25,162 nt of DNA from UBA1219 sp045601425 (GCA_045601425.1 JAZRZP010000037.1:1-25162); one strand, 5' to 3'; counted from the stretch's first letter, positions 7,069 through 14,888 are shown. Translations and numbers: made by a program. Notes: a model not told the origin generated them from the sequence alone.

Positions 7069-7074
7069 AAAGTC
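7046..7074. repeat. Perfect 11-bp hairpin in direct-repeat copy 2
   Basis: GACTTTTCTTC (7046-7056) and GAAGAAAAGTC (7064-7074) are perfectly complementary with a 7-nt loop. No clean U-run follows on either strand, so it may be an RNA stabiliser or an element end rather than a classical terminator. Confidence 0.5.
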
Positions 7075-7093
7075 TGCAAAAGAAAACCTCCGC

Positions 7094-7195
7094 GGAAAAG
7101 TTTTTCATGTTACGTTACGTGCGTGCGGAGCGTTGCAAACCGCACGCTACTCCACTCCACTGAAAACTTTTCCTTTGGGGGAAACGTTTTCAGTG
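7094..7195. repeat. Three mutually complementary segments around a GC hairpin
   Basis: Segment B (7158-7173) pairs over 16 positions, with one mismatch, with segment C (7180-7195). Part of B (7161-7173) can pair instead with segment A (7094-7107) with one bulged base. Between A and B sits a perfect 8-bp hairpin, GCGTGCGG/CCGCACGC (7121-7128, 7140-7147). Segment C contains the stop codon of paralog 2, so competing structures could form at the end of that mRNA. Confidence 0.5.
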
Positions 7196-7990
7196 AACTA
7201 AAACCACGCGCAGGCCGAAGTCTTGGTTGTCGCGGACCTGGAGGTTGCAGCAGCGACACGACACACGGCAGTCCCTCGCATAATAGTAGAACCAACTGCC
7301 ACCGCGAAGCACGCGGAAAGATCCTTTACCTGCTCCCTGCGGATTAGTTTGAGCATTGCTGCTGTAATCGCCATACCAGTCCTGGCACCACTCATACACG
7401 TTGCCAGCCATGTCGTAGAGCCCCAGTTCGTTGGGCATCTTGCCCTTCACGGGATGGGTCTTGCCGCCGCTGTTGCCGCCATACCACGCCACTTCGTCTA
7501 TATCGTTGCTGCCAGCATATTTGTAGCCCATGCTCTTGTTTCCGCCACGGGCGGCATACTCCCATTCGGCTTCGGTAGGCAGACGGAATGTCCTGCCCGT
7601 GAGTGCGTTAAGTTTCTGTATAAACTCCTGGCAGTCGTCCCAGCTTACAAATTCCACTGGCAGGTCAGAACCCTTGAAAAGGCTCGGGTTGCTCCCCATC
7701 ACGGCTTTCCAGAGTTCCTGCGTAACCTCGGTATCGCCCATGTAGAAGTCGGATACCGTTACCTCGTGGGCAGGTTTTTCGCCATTACCTGCATCGTCGC
7801 CCTGCTCAGGGGTTGCCCCCATGGTGAATGTGCCGCCCTGCACGGGCAACATATTGAAGGAGACACCGTTCACGGTGAATGCTTCCACTTCGAAGGTTTC
7901 CGGTTGTTTGTTCTCTTTTTCACCTTCATCCTTACCGCATGCAAGAAAGAGACATGCCAATGCGAAAACCGCAAAAAACTTTTTTTTCAT
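7190..7990 (-). CDS. SUMF1/FGE-sulfatase-fold lipoprotein, paralog 2
   Basis: The 266-residue lipoprotein (LFLAC, Cys18) has one FGE-sulfatase domain (about 45-266) with VNGVSFNMLPVQGGTFTMG, TEVTQELWKAVMGSNPS, RTFRLPTEAEWEYAARGG and NELGLYDMAGNVYEWCQDWYGDY. It is very similar to paralog 3 and clearly a tandem duplicate. The C-terminal loop after RGGSW is unusual: FYYYARDCRVSCRCCN contains four cysteines, but not in the spacing of the FGE catalytic pair. The start at 7990 coincides with the signal peptide. I see no -7 consensus in the 109 bp before it, so it may be read through from paralog 3. It is probably a surface or periplasmic binding protein. Confidence 0.88.
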   Translation of the reverse strand: MKKKFFAVFALACLFLACGKDEGEKENKQPETFEVEAFTVNGVSFNMLPVQGGTFTMGATPEQGDDAGNGEKPAHEVTVSDFYMGDTEVTQELWKAVMGSNPSLFKGSDLPVEFVSWDDCQEFIQKLNALTGRTFRLPTEAEWEYAARGGNKSMGYKYAGSNDIDEVAWYGGNSGGKTHPVKGKMPNELGLYDMAGNVYEWCQDWYGDYSSNAQTNPQGAGKGSFRVLRGGSWFYYYARDCRVSCRCCNLQVRDNQDFGLRVVLVH

Positions 7991-8099
7991 GATACTTGAA
8001 TTTTTATAAATTTTTATACTACTGGATTCGTCAATGTTTTTTCCCGTAATCTGATTTTTTTTGATTTTCCCCATTCCGTGAGGTCACACGCCGGTTGCG

Positions 8100-8993
8100 C
8101 TACCCTATGTCCATGACAAGGCGGAGTCCGAGGTTGTTCTCGGCATTGGCCGGCAGTTTGTGACCACGGTAAGACACGCGGCAGCTGCCCATGTCGCCGA
8201 TCCAACTTCCACCACGGAACACGCGGCTCGACCCAGTGCTTACTCCCTGCGGGTTGGTCTGAGCATTGCCTCTGTAATCGCCATACACGTCCTGACACCA
8301 CTCATATACGTTGCCGCTCATGTCATATAGTCCAAGTTCGTTGGGGCTTTTGCCGGCCACCTGATGTGTCCTGTTGCTGAAATACCAAGCCACATCGCCA
8401 GCGGAATTGCTTCCAGCATATCTGCGGCCATTGCCTCTGTTTCCTCCTCGTGCGGCATATTCCCATTCTGCCTCAGTTGGCAGACGGAAAGTCCTGCCGG
8501 TGAGCGAGTTAAGTTCCCGCACAAACTCCTGGCAGTCGTCCCAGCTCACACTTTCCACGGGCGAGCTGCTGCCTTTTATACGGCTCGGGTTGCTGCCCAT
8601 AACAGCTTTCCACAGTTCCTGCGTAACTTCGGTTTCGGCCATGTAGAAATCGGAAAGGGAAACCTCGTGTGCAGGCTTTTCGTCATCATACACTTCGCTG
8701 CCCTGCTCCGGTGTAGCACCCATGTTGAAGGTACCGCCCTGCACGGGCAACATTCTGAAAGAAACGCCGTTTGCTGTAACAGACAGGGCTTCGGTGCCTA
8801 TTTTGCCGGTGACGGCCTTGCCGCCTTCCAGATATTTTACCTTTTCAACTGATGACGAATCTGCATTTTCTGCACATTCTGCCGAATCGTTGCCGTCATT
8901 TTCATTATTTCCGTTTCTGGCTCCGCAGTTGGCTGCGAGCAATGCAAACGCCAATATTGCAATAGAAGGAACGTTTTTCAAATATGTTTTCAT
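8100..8993 (-). CDS. SUMF1/FGE-sulfatase-fold lipoprotein, paralog 3
   Basis: The 297-residue lipoprotein (LAANC, Cys23) has a low-complexity acidic and asparagine-rich linker (about 24-60), then an FGE-sulfatase domain (about 75-297). The domain has the same landmarks as paralog 2: VSFRMLPVQGGTFNMG, RTFRLPTEAEWEYAARGG and YDMSGNVYEWCQD. The C-terminal segment is RGGSWIGDMGSCRVSYRGHK, with one cysteine, not the pair needed for formylglycine chemistry. It is the first gene of the minus-strand cluster and has a good promoter 29 bp upstream. The linker suggests the domain is held away from the membrane. Confidence 0.88.
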   Translation of the reverse strand: MKTYLKNVPSIAILAFALLAANCGARNGNNENDGNDSAECAENADSSSVEKVKYLEGGKAVTGKIGTEALSVTANGVSFRMLPVQGGTFNMGATPEQGSEVYDDEKPAHEVSLSDFYMAETEVTQELWKAVMGSNPSRIKGSSSPVESVSWDDCQEFVRELNSLTGRTFRLPTEAEWEYAARGGNRGNGRRYAGSNSAGDVAWYFSNRTHQVAGKSPNELGLYDMSGNVYEWCQDVYGDYRGNAQTNPQGVSTGSSRVFRGGSWIGDMGSCRVSYRGHKLPANAENNLGLRLVMDIG

Positions 8994-9022
8994 TTTGTCG
9001 TACTTAATCAGTTATTTTTTTG

Positions 9023-9030
9023 CAAAGATA
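9023..9030 (-). promoter_or_regulatory. -7 element for FGE-like paralog 3
   Basis: The minus strand reads TATCTTTG followed by CA, a perfect consensus match, 29 bp before the ATG at 8993. A TTTG (complement of 9042-9045) lies upstream, closer than the usual spacing. Confidence 0.75.
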
Positions 9031-9291
9031 CGATTTTTTTTCAAAAAAAACGCAAAACTATATATAATATTGACAATCAACATATTAAAAGCAGAAAAGG
9101 AGATACTTGCATTTTTTTGTCCGAAACGGTACTCCAAAAGCCCTTCAAAGCGAATTTCCGCCACCGGTTTTCTGCCTGACAGGCGGGAAGAATCAAAAAA
9201 AAATCAAAGCACAACACATTAAAAATCAAAATATTACACCTGCAAGATAAAAATAAATCGCAAAAAAGTTTTGCAGAATAAAAAAAAAGTG
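9031..9291. other. Intergenic region between divergent units
   Basis: No gene is visible between the promoter of paralog 3 and the promoter of the tRNA genes. The sequence is A/T-rich with poly-A and poly-T tracts and an imperfect hairpin around 9159-9187 (CCGCC with GGCGG). I see no recognisable coding or RNA family here. Confidence 0.4.
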
Positions 9292-9299
9292 TAATTTTG
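9292..9299 (+). promoter_or_regulatory. Promoter of the tRNA-Asn pair
   Basis: TAATTTTG followed by CA matches the -7 consensus, with TTTG at 9270-9273 (18 bp spacing). A perfect 12-bp inverted repeat (9263-9274, 9299-9310) flanks it and overlaps both promoter elements. Confidence 0.75.
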
Positions 9300-9343
9300 C
9301 AAAACTTTTTCAGGGAAGAAGAGAGTTCTCAAGAAAAAATTAT

Positions 9344-9417
9344 TCCTCAGTAGCTCAGTTGGTTAGAGCACCTGACTGTTAATCAGGGGGTCACAGGTTC
9401 AAGTCCTGTCTGGGGAG
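9344..9417 (+). tRNA. tRNA-Asn (GTT), copy 1
   Basis: This 74-nt cloverleaf has acceptor stem TCCTCAG/CTGGGGA, D arm GCTC/GAGC, anticodon stem CCTGA/TCAGG with loop CTGTTAA (anticodon GTT) and T arm ACAGG/CCTGT with the TTCAAGT loop. The discriminator base is G; CCA is not encoded. It is identical to the second copy 98 bp downstream. Confidence 0.97.
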
Positions 9418-9441
9418 CGAAAACAGAAGGATAACATTCAT

Positions 9442-9515
9442 TCCTCAGTAGCTCAGTTGGTTAGAGCACCTGACTGTTAATCAGGGGGTCACAGGTTCAA
9501 GTCCTGTCTGGGGAG
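9442..9515 (+). tRNA. tRNA-Asn (GTT), copy 2
   Basis: This is an exact duplicate of the first tRNA-Asn; the identical block runs from 2 nt before the gene to 1 nt after it. The copies are 24 bp apart, so they are probably processed from one transcript. A strong terminator begins 5 nt downstream. Confidence 0.97.
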
Positions 9516-9520
9516 CAGAG

Positions 9521-9545
9521 AGGTCGCCACGAAGCGACCTTTTTT
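9521..9545 (+). terminator. Terminator of the tRNA-Asn transcript
   Basis: AGGTCGC (9521-9527) and GCGACCT (9534-9540) form a perfect 7-bp stem with loop CACGAA, followed by a run of six T (9540-9545). Confidence 0.93.
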
Positions 9546-9572
9546 CGTTTCACAAGCATTCCAAACCGCACG

Positions 9573-9812
9573 ATGAAATCACTGTTTACCGTAATCATAT
9601 TGTCCGCAATACTTCTTGCCGCAGCCTTTCTGGCCATAGCGGTGAAAATCGTAGTGAAAAAAGACGGCGAATTCAAGCGTCATTGCGCCAACACCGACCC
9701 GTACACCGGCGAGAGAAACGGGTGCATCTGCGGAAAAACGGTGGCAGAACAGTGCAGTAAAAAGGAACATTCCCCGCTCGAAATAAACCGGGAGTTCCTT
9801 GACGAATGCTGA
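9573..9812 (+). CDS. Small cysteine-containing membrane protein of unknown function
   Basis: The 79-residue protein begins with one long transmembrane segment (about 4-28). A short hydrophilic tail follows, with HC...CIC (Cys38, 51, 53) and two further cysteines (61, 79). The tail motif HCANTDPYTGERNGCICGK looks like a metal-binding or redox motif. I recognise the architecture as one seen in Bacteroidetes, but without a function. The gene starts 28 bp after the tRNA terminator with no clear promoter, so it may depend on readthrough. Codon choice agrees with the genes around it. Confidence 0.65.
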   Translation: MKSLFTVIILSAILLAAAFLAIAVKIVVKKDGEFKRHCANTDPYTGERNGCICGKTVAEQCSKKEHSPLEINREFLDEC

Positions 9813-9916
9813 TTTTCTTGCCGAAAGTTCCGCATTTTTTCCGGTTGCCGTGCCCGAAAATCTCACTTTCAGACATGTTCCAGAAAAAAGTATTTGGCAA
9901 ATTGGAAAAAAAGTCG

Positions 9917-9924
9917 TAAATTTG
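9917..9924 (+). promoter_or_regulatory. Promoter of the PorP-like and PorE-like pair
   Basis: TAAATTTG followed by CC matches the -7 element, with TTTG at 9893-9896 (20 bp spacing). It lies 19 bp before the ATG at 9944. Confidence 0.65.
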
Positions 9925-9943
9925 CCTTTCGAAATTCTGTCGG

Positions 9944-10930
9944 ATGGATATCAAAAGAATCATATTGCCGATATGTTTTGTGCTGTTTGCGGAAATTGCA
10001 GGCGGACAGGACATTCATTTCTCGCAAATTGATGTAAATCCGATACTTACGAATCCAGCCTACTGCGGATTCTTCGAGGGCAAGGCACGATTCGGTGCCA
10101 CCTACCGCAACCAGTGGGCCACAGTAAGCGATCCATACCAGACTTTTGCAGCCACGGCCGAGTGCAACGTTATCCGCAACCGCTACCACTCGAACGGGCT
10201 CAACATCGGAGCAATTTTCGCGACCGACAAGGCCGGCTCGCTCGACTACGGCATTACGCAGGGCACACTGATAGTGTCCTTTTTCCAGTCACTTAGCAAA
10301 ACCAACGAGAATTTCCTTGCATTGGCCGTGGAAGCCGGCTACGGACAACGGAGTTTTCTGCCCGGCAATGCCGAGATGACCGACCCTTCGGAGACATTCG
10401 TCAACACCCGAACTACGTTTATTGACGCAGGTGCAGGCATTGCATGGATGAACCAGTTTTCGGACCGTGTCTCGATGAATGCCGGACTGAACGTGAAGCA
10501 CTTGAACCGTCCGAACATCTCGTACCTCGGCCTCGACGAAACGTTCCTCGAACCGAGGACAACAGCATATTCCCGTTTTTCGGTGTGGCTGAATGAAGCG
10601 TTCACCATACGTCCAGCCGTACTGCTGCAGTTCCAGCAGCAGTATTCCGAATACATCTACGGGCTTGACCTGAAGACAAATCTCGCCGGACGGTCGTACC
10701 AGCAGAAAAACCTTTTCGTGGGATGCTATTTCCGCCAGATGGATGCAATCATGGCTTCGGTCATTCTGGAATACAACAGTTTCCTCTTTTCGGTCAATTA
10801 CGACATAAACATCTCCAAACTCAAGCCCGCAAGCCGCAGCGTCGGGGCATTCGAACTCGGCCTCGTGTACACCGTAAAGGAAAAATCACGTGTAAAAAAA
10901 GTAAAAGCAATACCATGTCCAATCTTCTGA
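9944..10930 (+). CDS. PorP/SprF family type IX secretion outer-membrane protein
   Basis: The 328-residue protein has a signal peptide (cleavage near GGQDIHFS) and the family hallmark QDIHFSQIDVNPILTNPAYCGF, followed by ARFGATYRNQW. The rest alternates short beta strands as in a membrane beta-barrel, including repeated GLNIGAIFATDKAG-type hairpins, and it has the usual family length. PorP/SprF proteins are T9SS-associated outer-membrane proteins; paralogs often pair with OmpA-like PorE-type proteins, as here. The porKLMN genes do not follow, so this may be a paralog rather than PorP itself. Its TGA overlaps the next ATG by one base, indicating translational coupling. Confidence 0.88.
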   Translation: MDIKRIILPICFVLFAEIAGGQDIHFSQIDVNPILTNPAYCGFFEGKARFGATYRNQWATVSDPYQTFAATAECNVIRNRYHSNGLNIGAIFATDKAGSLDYGITQGTLIVSFFQSLSKTNENFLALAVEAGYGQRSFLPGNAEMTDPSETFVNTRTTFIDAGAGIAWMNQFSDRVSMNAGLNVKHLNRPNISYLGLDETFLEPRTTAYSRFSVWLNEAFTIRPAVLLQFQQQYSEYIYGLDLKTNLAGRSYQQKNLFVGCYFRQMDAIMASVILEYNSFLFSVNYDINISKLKPASRSVGAFELGLVYTVKEKSRVKKVKAIPCPIF

Positions 10931-13248
10931 TGAAAAAAAACACACGAGACATATTGCCCTTTTTCATACGCAAAGCATTGACAATCATAATGCTGACCGG
11001 ATGCATTTCGAACATTTTTGCACAAAGCGAAAACGAGGTGGCCGGCGACGACGCTTTCTCACAGGGGTGGTACAAGACCGCATTGTATCACTACAAAAAC
11101 GCGATAGTCATGCAGTCGCAGAGCAACGAACTGCTGTACAAGATTGCGGAATCGGCACGGCTTTCGAACGATTACCAGCAGGCGATAACCTACTACAACC
11201 GTCTGATTTCCAACAACGGCGTATTCTATTACCCCGACATACAGTTCTACCTTGCCGAGATGTACAAGAGCAACGGGGACAACGACTCTGCCCTTGTCTG
11301 CTTCGAACGGTACGTACGGAGTTTTTCAAACAATACGGAACTCACACAACGTGCCAAAGAAGAAATTTCAGCATGCAGACGCATTCTGAACGACAGTTTG
11401 GACATACTCCGACGCGAATATGACATTAAACACGAGGGCAAAAACTTCAACACCGAAAACAGCGAATCGGGAGCCATCATGATAGAAGACTCCGTAGTGC
11501 TTTTCGCCACGATAAAGGAAATAAACACCTCTCAGTCGGACAATTCGATTTTCGAAAACTTCGTACTGCAGCAAATCTGTCAGGTCAACGTGAAGAAAAA
11601 CGGCAATTTTTCGGGAAGCAAACTGAACCGATGGGGGCTCAACAGCCACAAGAAGCACACGGGCAACGTGGCTTACGATGCCGTAAACCAGTGCGTTTAC
11701 TTCACTTACGCAGACGTGAATTCCTTTGCCGACATACAATGCAACATATACGTATCCCACTTTGTGGGAGGCAAATGGAGCACGCCCAAGAAACTGAGTA
11801 GCAGAGTAAACGTGCCCGGCTTTACAAGCACGCAGCCGACCGTGGCACACAAGGACGGCAACACGCTGCTCCTATATTCGTCGAACAGACCGGGAGGCAG
11901 CGGAGGCATGGACATTTGGTACTCCATAGTGAACGGCGACGATGTGAGCAAGAGCGTAAACCTCGGTGCACCGGTAAACACTCCCGGCGACGAAATAACG
12001 CCTTTCTACTGCGACCGCACCGGTGAGCTGTATTTCAGTTCCGACTATCACCACGGCTACGGAGGATACGACGTATTCGTTTCCAGAGGATTCCGCGACC
12101 AGTGGAGCGAACCTCAGAATCTGGGTGCTTCGCTGAACTCACCTGCCAACGACATTTATTTCACCGTGAACAAGAACGACACTCTCGCCGGATTCCTGAC
12201 CTCGAACCGCAAAGGCTCGTACTTCATAGCCGACAACACCTGTTGCAACGACATATACACATGGAAACGCCATGCCGACACCGTTGTGCCTCAACCGCTT
12301 GCCGACTCCGTACTGGGAATCACCTTGCAGTCCACGGCCCGCTCTCTGCTCCCAATAACACTCTATTTCCACAACGACGAGCCCGACCCTCGTTCCAAAA
12401 AAGTCACCACCCAACAGACTTACTTCCAGACATACTTCAAGTATCTGGACATGAAAGGCCTATACAAATCCAACTTCCGCAAAATGGACGACGAAGGCCT
12501 CAGAAACGAAATACTCATGAGTCTGGACACTTTCTTCGACAGCACATTACCTTCGAATTACTCAAGACTCGACAGCCTGTTTGAAATCGTCGTGAACGAC
12601 CTCCAGCACGGACACAACGTGAAACTTTTGGTCAAAGGATTTGCAAGTCCTCTGGCCACCGACGAATACAATTTCATACTCTCGAAAAGGAGAATATCGA
12701 GTTTCATCAACCAGCTTCTGGAATACAACAACAACCTGATTCACAAATACCTGCAGACATCCGGCAACAAAACGGGCAGTTTACAGATCGAAGAACTGGC
12801 ACTTGGCAGCTCCATGGCTTCCGACAAGGTAAGCGCCGACGCATCCGACCAGCAGAAGTCGGTATTCAGCCCCGAGGCCATAGCCGAACGCCGCATCGAA
12901 ATTCTGGATTACCAGTACTCCGAAGAAGAAGACCGGAGCTGTCTGAAATTCCCCGCAAAGACAATCTCACTCGGAAAATTCAGAACAAACACGGAAAACA
13001 CCGTGCCGATTTCATTCCCGATTGGCTGCAACGAAAAAGACTTCACCATAAACTACCTGAACATAGCATCTCCAAACGTAAGGCTGGTACAGAATTCCAA
13101 AACGGCAACCGACGGAAAGTTGAATCTCAAAATCAAAATCGACACCAAAGGTATTGGACAAGGCAACACACTGTTCATTCCGTTTACAATAAGAGTCAAC
13201 AATGAAAGCCGGACACAGACCATTTTTCTGGAATATTCAGTAGAGTAA
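10930..13248 (+). CDS. PorE-like TPR, beta-propeller and OmpA-domain protein
   Basis: The 772-residue protein has a signal peptide (SNIFAQ), TPR-like helices (about 37-130) with HYKNAIVMQ and QQAITYYNRLI, and PD40/WD40-like propeller repeats (about 200-430) such as LLLYSSNRPGGSGGMDIW and LYFSSDYHHGYGGYDVF. An OmpA-like peptidoglycan-binding region follows (about 535-655), including KLLVKGFASPLATDEYN and AERRIEIL. This order matches PorE of the T9SS, which links the complex to peptidoglycan. Unlike PorE, I see no carboxypeptidase-regulatory domain, and about 100 extra residues resembling a DUF1573-type Ig-like domain follow the OmpA part. An in-frame ATG at 10915 is an alternative start; 10930 was preferred because it overlaps the previous stop. 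Confidence 0.82.
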   Translation: MKKNTRDILPFFIRKALTIIMLTGCISNIFAQSENEVAGDDAFSQGWYKTALYHYKNAIVMQSQSNELLYKIAESARLSNDYQQAITYYNRLISNNGVFYYPDIQFYLAEMYKSNGDNDSALVCFERYVRSFSNNTELTQRAKEEISACRRILNDSLDILRREYDIKHEGKNFNTENSESGAIMIEDSVVLFATIKEINTSQSDNSIFENFVLQQICQVNVKKNGNFSGSKLNRWGLNSHKKHTGNVAYDAVNQCVYFTYADVNSFADIQCNIYVSHFVGGKWSTPKKLSSRVNVPGFTSTQPTVAHKDGNTLLLYSSNRPGGSGGMDIWYSIVNGDDVSKSVNLGAPVNTPGDEITPFYCDRTGELYFSSDYHHGYGGYDVFVSRGFRDQWSEPQNLGASLNSPANDIYFTVNKNDTLAGFLTSNRKGSYFIADNTCCNDIYTWKRHADTVVPQPLADSVLGITLQSTARSLLPITLYFHNDEPDPRSKKVTTQQTYFQTYFKYLDMKGLYKSNFRKMDDEGLRNEILMSLDTFFDSTLPSNYSRLDSLFEIVVNDLQHGHNVKLLVKGFASPLATDEYNFILSKRRISSFINQLLEYNNNLIHKYLQTSGNKTGSLQIEELALGSSMASDKVSADASDQQKSVFSPEAIAERRIEILDYQYSEEEDRSCLKFPAKTISLGKFRTNTENTVPISFPIGCNEKDFTINYLNIASPNVRLVQNSKTATDGKLNLKIKIDTKGIGQGNTLFIPFTIRVNNESRTQTIFLEYSVE

Positions 13249-13290
13249 AAAAAAAAACGGAACAAGTTTGCTGGAACCAAGATTTTTTCG

Positions 13291-13298
13291 TATCTTTG
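13291..13298 (+). promoter_or_regulatory. Promoter of the polyprenyl synthase gene
   Basis: TATCTTTG followed by CA is a perfect -7 match, with TTTG at 13267-13270 (20 bp spacing). The ATG follows 21 bp later. Confidence 0.8.
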
Positions 13299-13319
13299 CA
13301 AGCGATTTCGTAACAGTAA

Positions 13320-14291
13320 ATGAACACACTTACCACTATAAAACACCCCATAACAAACTCTTTTTCAGAGTTTGAACAACTTTACAGCAAGCTCACCGAC
13401 TCCCTTACTCACCCCATGGACGACATCGTTTCGCACATTGATTTGCAAGGAGGCAAGCACATACGCCCGATACTGACACTGCTTTCGGCAGGACTGTTTT
13501 CAGACGCTAACGAAAAAACCGTAAAGACAGCCGTAGCCCTTGAACTGCTGCACAACACAACACTCATACACGACGACATAGTAGACGTCTCTCCAATGCG
13601 GCGCGGCAAACAGACGCTCCATACCATTGAAGGCAACAAAATTGCGGTACTCATGGGCGATTATCTTTACTCGCAAGTGCTGAACACGCTAACCGCAACG
13701 GAAGACATGGAAATAATACGGAGGGTTTCGCAACTCACCGAAGCCATGGGAGCCGGCGAACTCCAGCAGCAATATGCCACAAAGCACAGAAACAGTTCAT
13801 TGTCAGAATACTACAATATAATAGAGAAGAAAACCGCCAGACTTTTGTCGCTTTGCTGCGAACTCGGTGCCTATTCGGCAGGAGCTTCGGCCGAAGACCA
13901 AAAAAGGCTTGCAAACTTCGGGCTCTCTTTCGGCATGGCCTTTCAGATAAAAGACGACATACTCGACTTCGTGGGAACCGACACAGGGAAACAGTCCGGC
14001 AACGACATTCGCGAACAGAAACTGACCCTGCCCTTGCTCCACTTTTTCGAAACCGCAGAGAAAGATATTTCCCAAAAAGTTTACCAACAGATATACAGCG
14101 AAAACATTCCGCAGAGCGGCATCGAATTCATAATAGAAGCCGTGGTCAGGAACGGTAGCATTGCCTTCGCCGAGAAAAAGCAAAGAGAATACCTCTCGCA
14201 AACAGAAGAACAACTGGCCTCACTCCCGCAGACACCTTGCAAACAGTCGCTTGAAACACTGACAGAATACATGAAAGACAGGCCTTTCTGA
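13320..14291 (+). CDS. Trans-polyprenyl diphosphate synthase (octaprenyl type)
   Basis: The 323-residue protein is a full-length trans-isoprenyl diphosphate synthase. The first aspartate-rich motif is HDDIVD (Asp85, 86, 89), followed by SPMRRGKQTLH; the second is KDDILD (Asp212, 213, 216). GGKHIRP near residue 44 binds isopentenyl diphosphate. These enzymes extend farnesyl diphosphate with isopentenyl diphosphate in the cytoplasm. In an anaerobic Bacteroidales the product would most likely be the menaquinone side chain, but chain length cannot be read reliably. It has its own promoter and is separated by 52 bp from the TlpA gene. Confidence 0.92.
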   Translation: MNTLTTIKHPITNSFSEFEQLYSKLTDSLTHPMDDIVSHIDLQGGKHIRPILTLLSAGLFSDANEKTVKTAVALELLHNTTLIHDDIVDVSPMRRGKQTLHTIEGNKIAVLMGDYLYSQVLNTLTATEDMEIIRRVSQLTEAMGAGELQQQYATKHRNSSLSEYYNIIEKKTARLLSLCCELGAYSAGASAEDQKRLANFGLSFGMAFQIKDDILDFVGTDTGKQSGNDIREQKLTLPLLHFFETAEKDISQKVYQQIYSENIPQSGIEFIIEAVVRNGSIAFAEKKQREYLSQTEEQLASLPQTPCKQSLETLTEYMKDRPF

Positions 14292-14343
14292 CAAAAAAGC
14301 AAAGAAAAATAAAATTTTGTAAAACAATAAAAAACACCTTATT

Positions 14344-14868
14344 ATGAAAAAAGTAATTTTTACACTGACGGCAGCCATGATTCTTGCCACAACACTTTTT
14401 GCTCAGGAAAAAAGTCTTCCGACTTTACCCGACAACATCAGCATAAAGACCGCTGACGGAAAAACAGTTCAGACTTCAGTACTCCAGAACGACGGCAAGC
14501 CTATGATAATAAGCTTTTGGGCCACATGGTGCAAACCGTGCCTCCGCGAACTCAACACCATAAAGGAAGTTTATCAGGACTGGGTTGACGAAACCGGAGT
14601 AAAACTCGTGGCTGTTTCCGTTGACGATGCCCGTACTTCGGCACGCGTAAAGACTTTGGCCGAAAGCAGCTCGTGGGACTATGAAGTTTACATAGACCAG
14701 AATCAGGATTTCAAACGCGCCATGAACGTTGTCAACGTTCCCCACACATTCATCATCGACGGCAAGGGGCAGATTGTATGGCAGCACACGTCTTTTGTGG
14801 AAGGTAGCGAAGAAGAGCTCATAGGACTCATACGCAAACTCAACAACGGCGAAAACATTTCAGAATAA
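14344..14868 (+). CDS. TlpA-like periplasmic thioredoxin-fold oxidoreductase
   Basis: The 174-residue protein has a signal peptide (cleavage after LFAQ) and one thioredoxin domain. Active site WCKPC (Cys63, Cys66) sits in SFWATWCKPCLREL, and the cis-proline loop reads NVPHTFIID. It belongs to the TlpA/ResA group of periplasmic thiol-disulfide reductases. The gene begins a compact three-gene unit with a DUF6029 protein and an Omp28-like lipoprotein, each separated by 20 bp, implying a shared redox or folding job in the envelope. Only a weak promoter (AAATTTTG, 14312-14319) is visible. Confidence 0.92.
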   Translation: MKKVIFTLTAAMILATTLFAQEKSLPTLPDNISIKTADGKTVQTSVLQNDGKPMIISFWATWCKPCLRELNTIKEVYQDWVDETGVKLVAVSVDDARTSARVKTLAESSSWDYEVYIDQNQDFKRAMNVVNVPHTFIIDGKGQIVWQHTSFVEGSEEELIGLIRKLNNGENISE

Positions 14869-14888
14869 CAACCAAAAGGCATCTTGCA

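Larger units (their letters stand above)
6856..7189. other. Repeat-rich intergenic spacer between FGE-like paralogs
   Basis: This 334-bp gap contains no gene I can support. It contains the promoter of paralog 1 (6878-6885), a near-identical direct repeat, three hairpins and a set of mutually complementary segments. The density of repeats suggests a composite intergenic or mobile-element-derived sequence downstream of paralog 2. Confidence 0.5.

Noticed and set aside
6070..8993. Active formylglycine-generating enzymes
   Set aside because: The three proteins have the fold but not the C-terminal cysteine pair required for activity, and no sulfatase gene lies nearby.
9344..9515. Tandem tRNA-Asn genes as a prophage attachment site
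   Set aside because: The duplicate is a complete gene with a terminator behind it and no integrase or partial tRNA copy nearby; simple gene duplication explains it.
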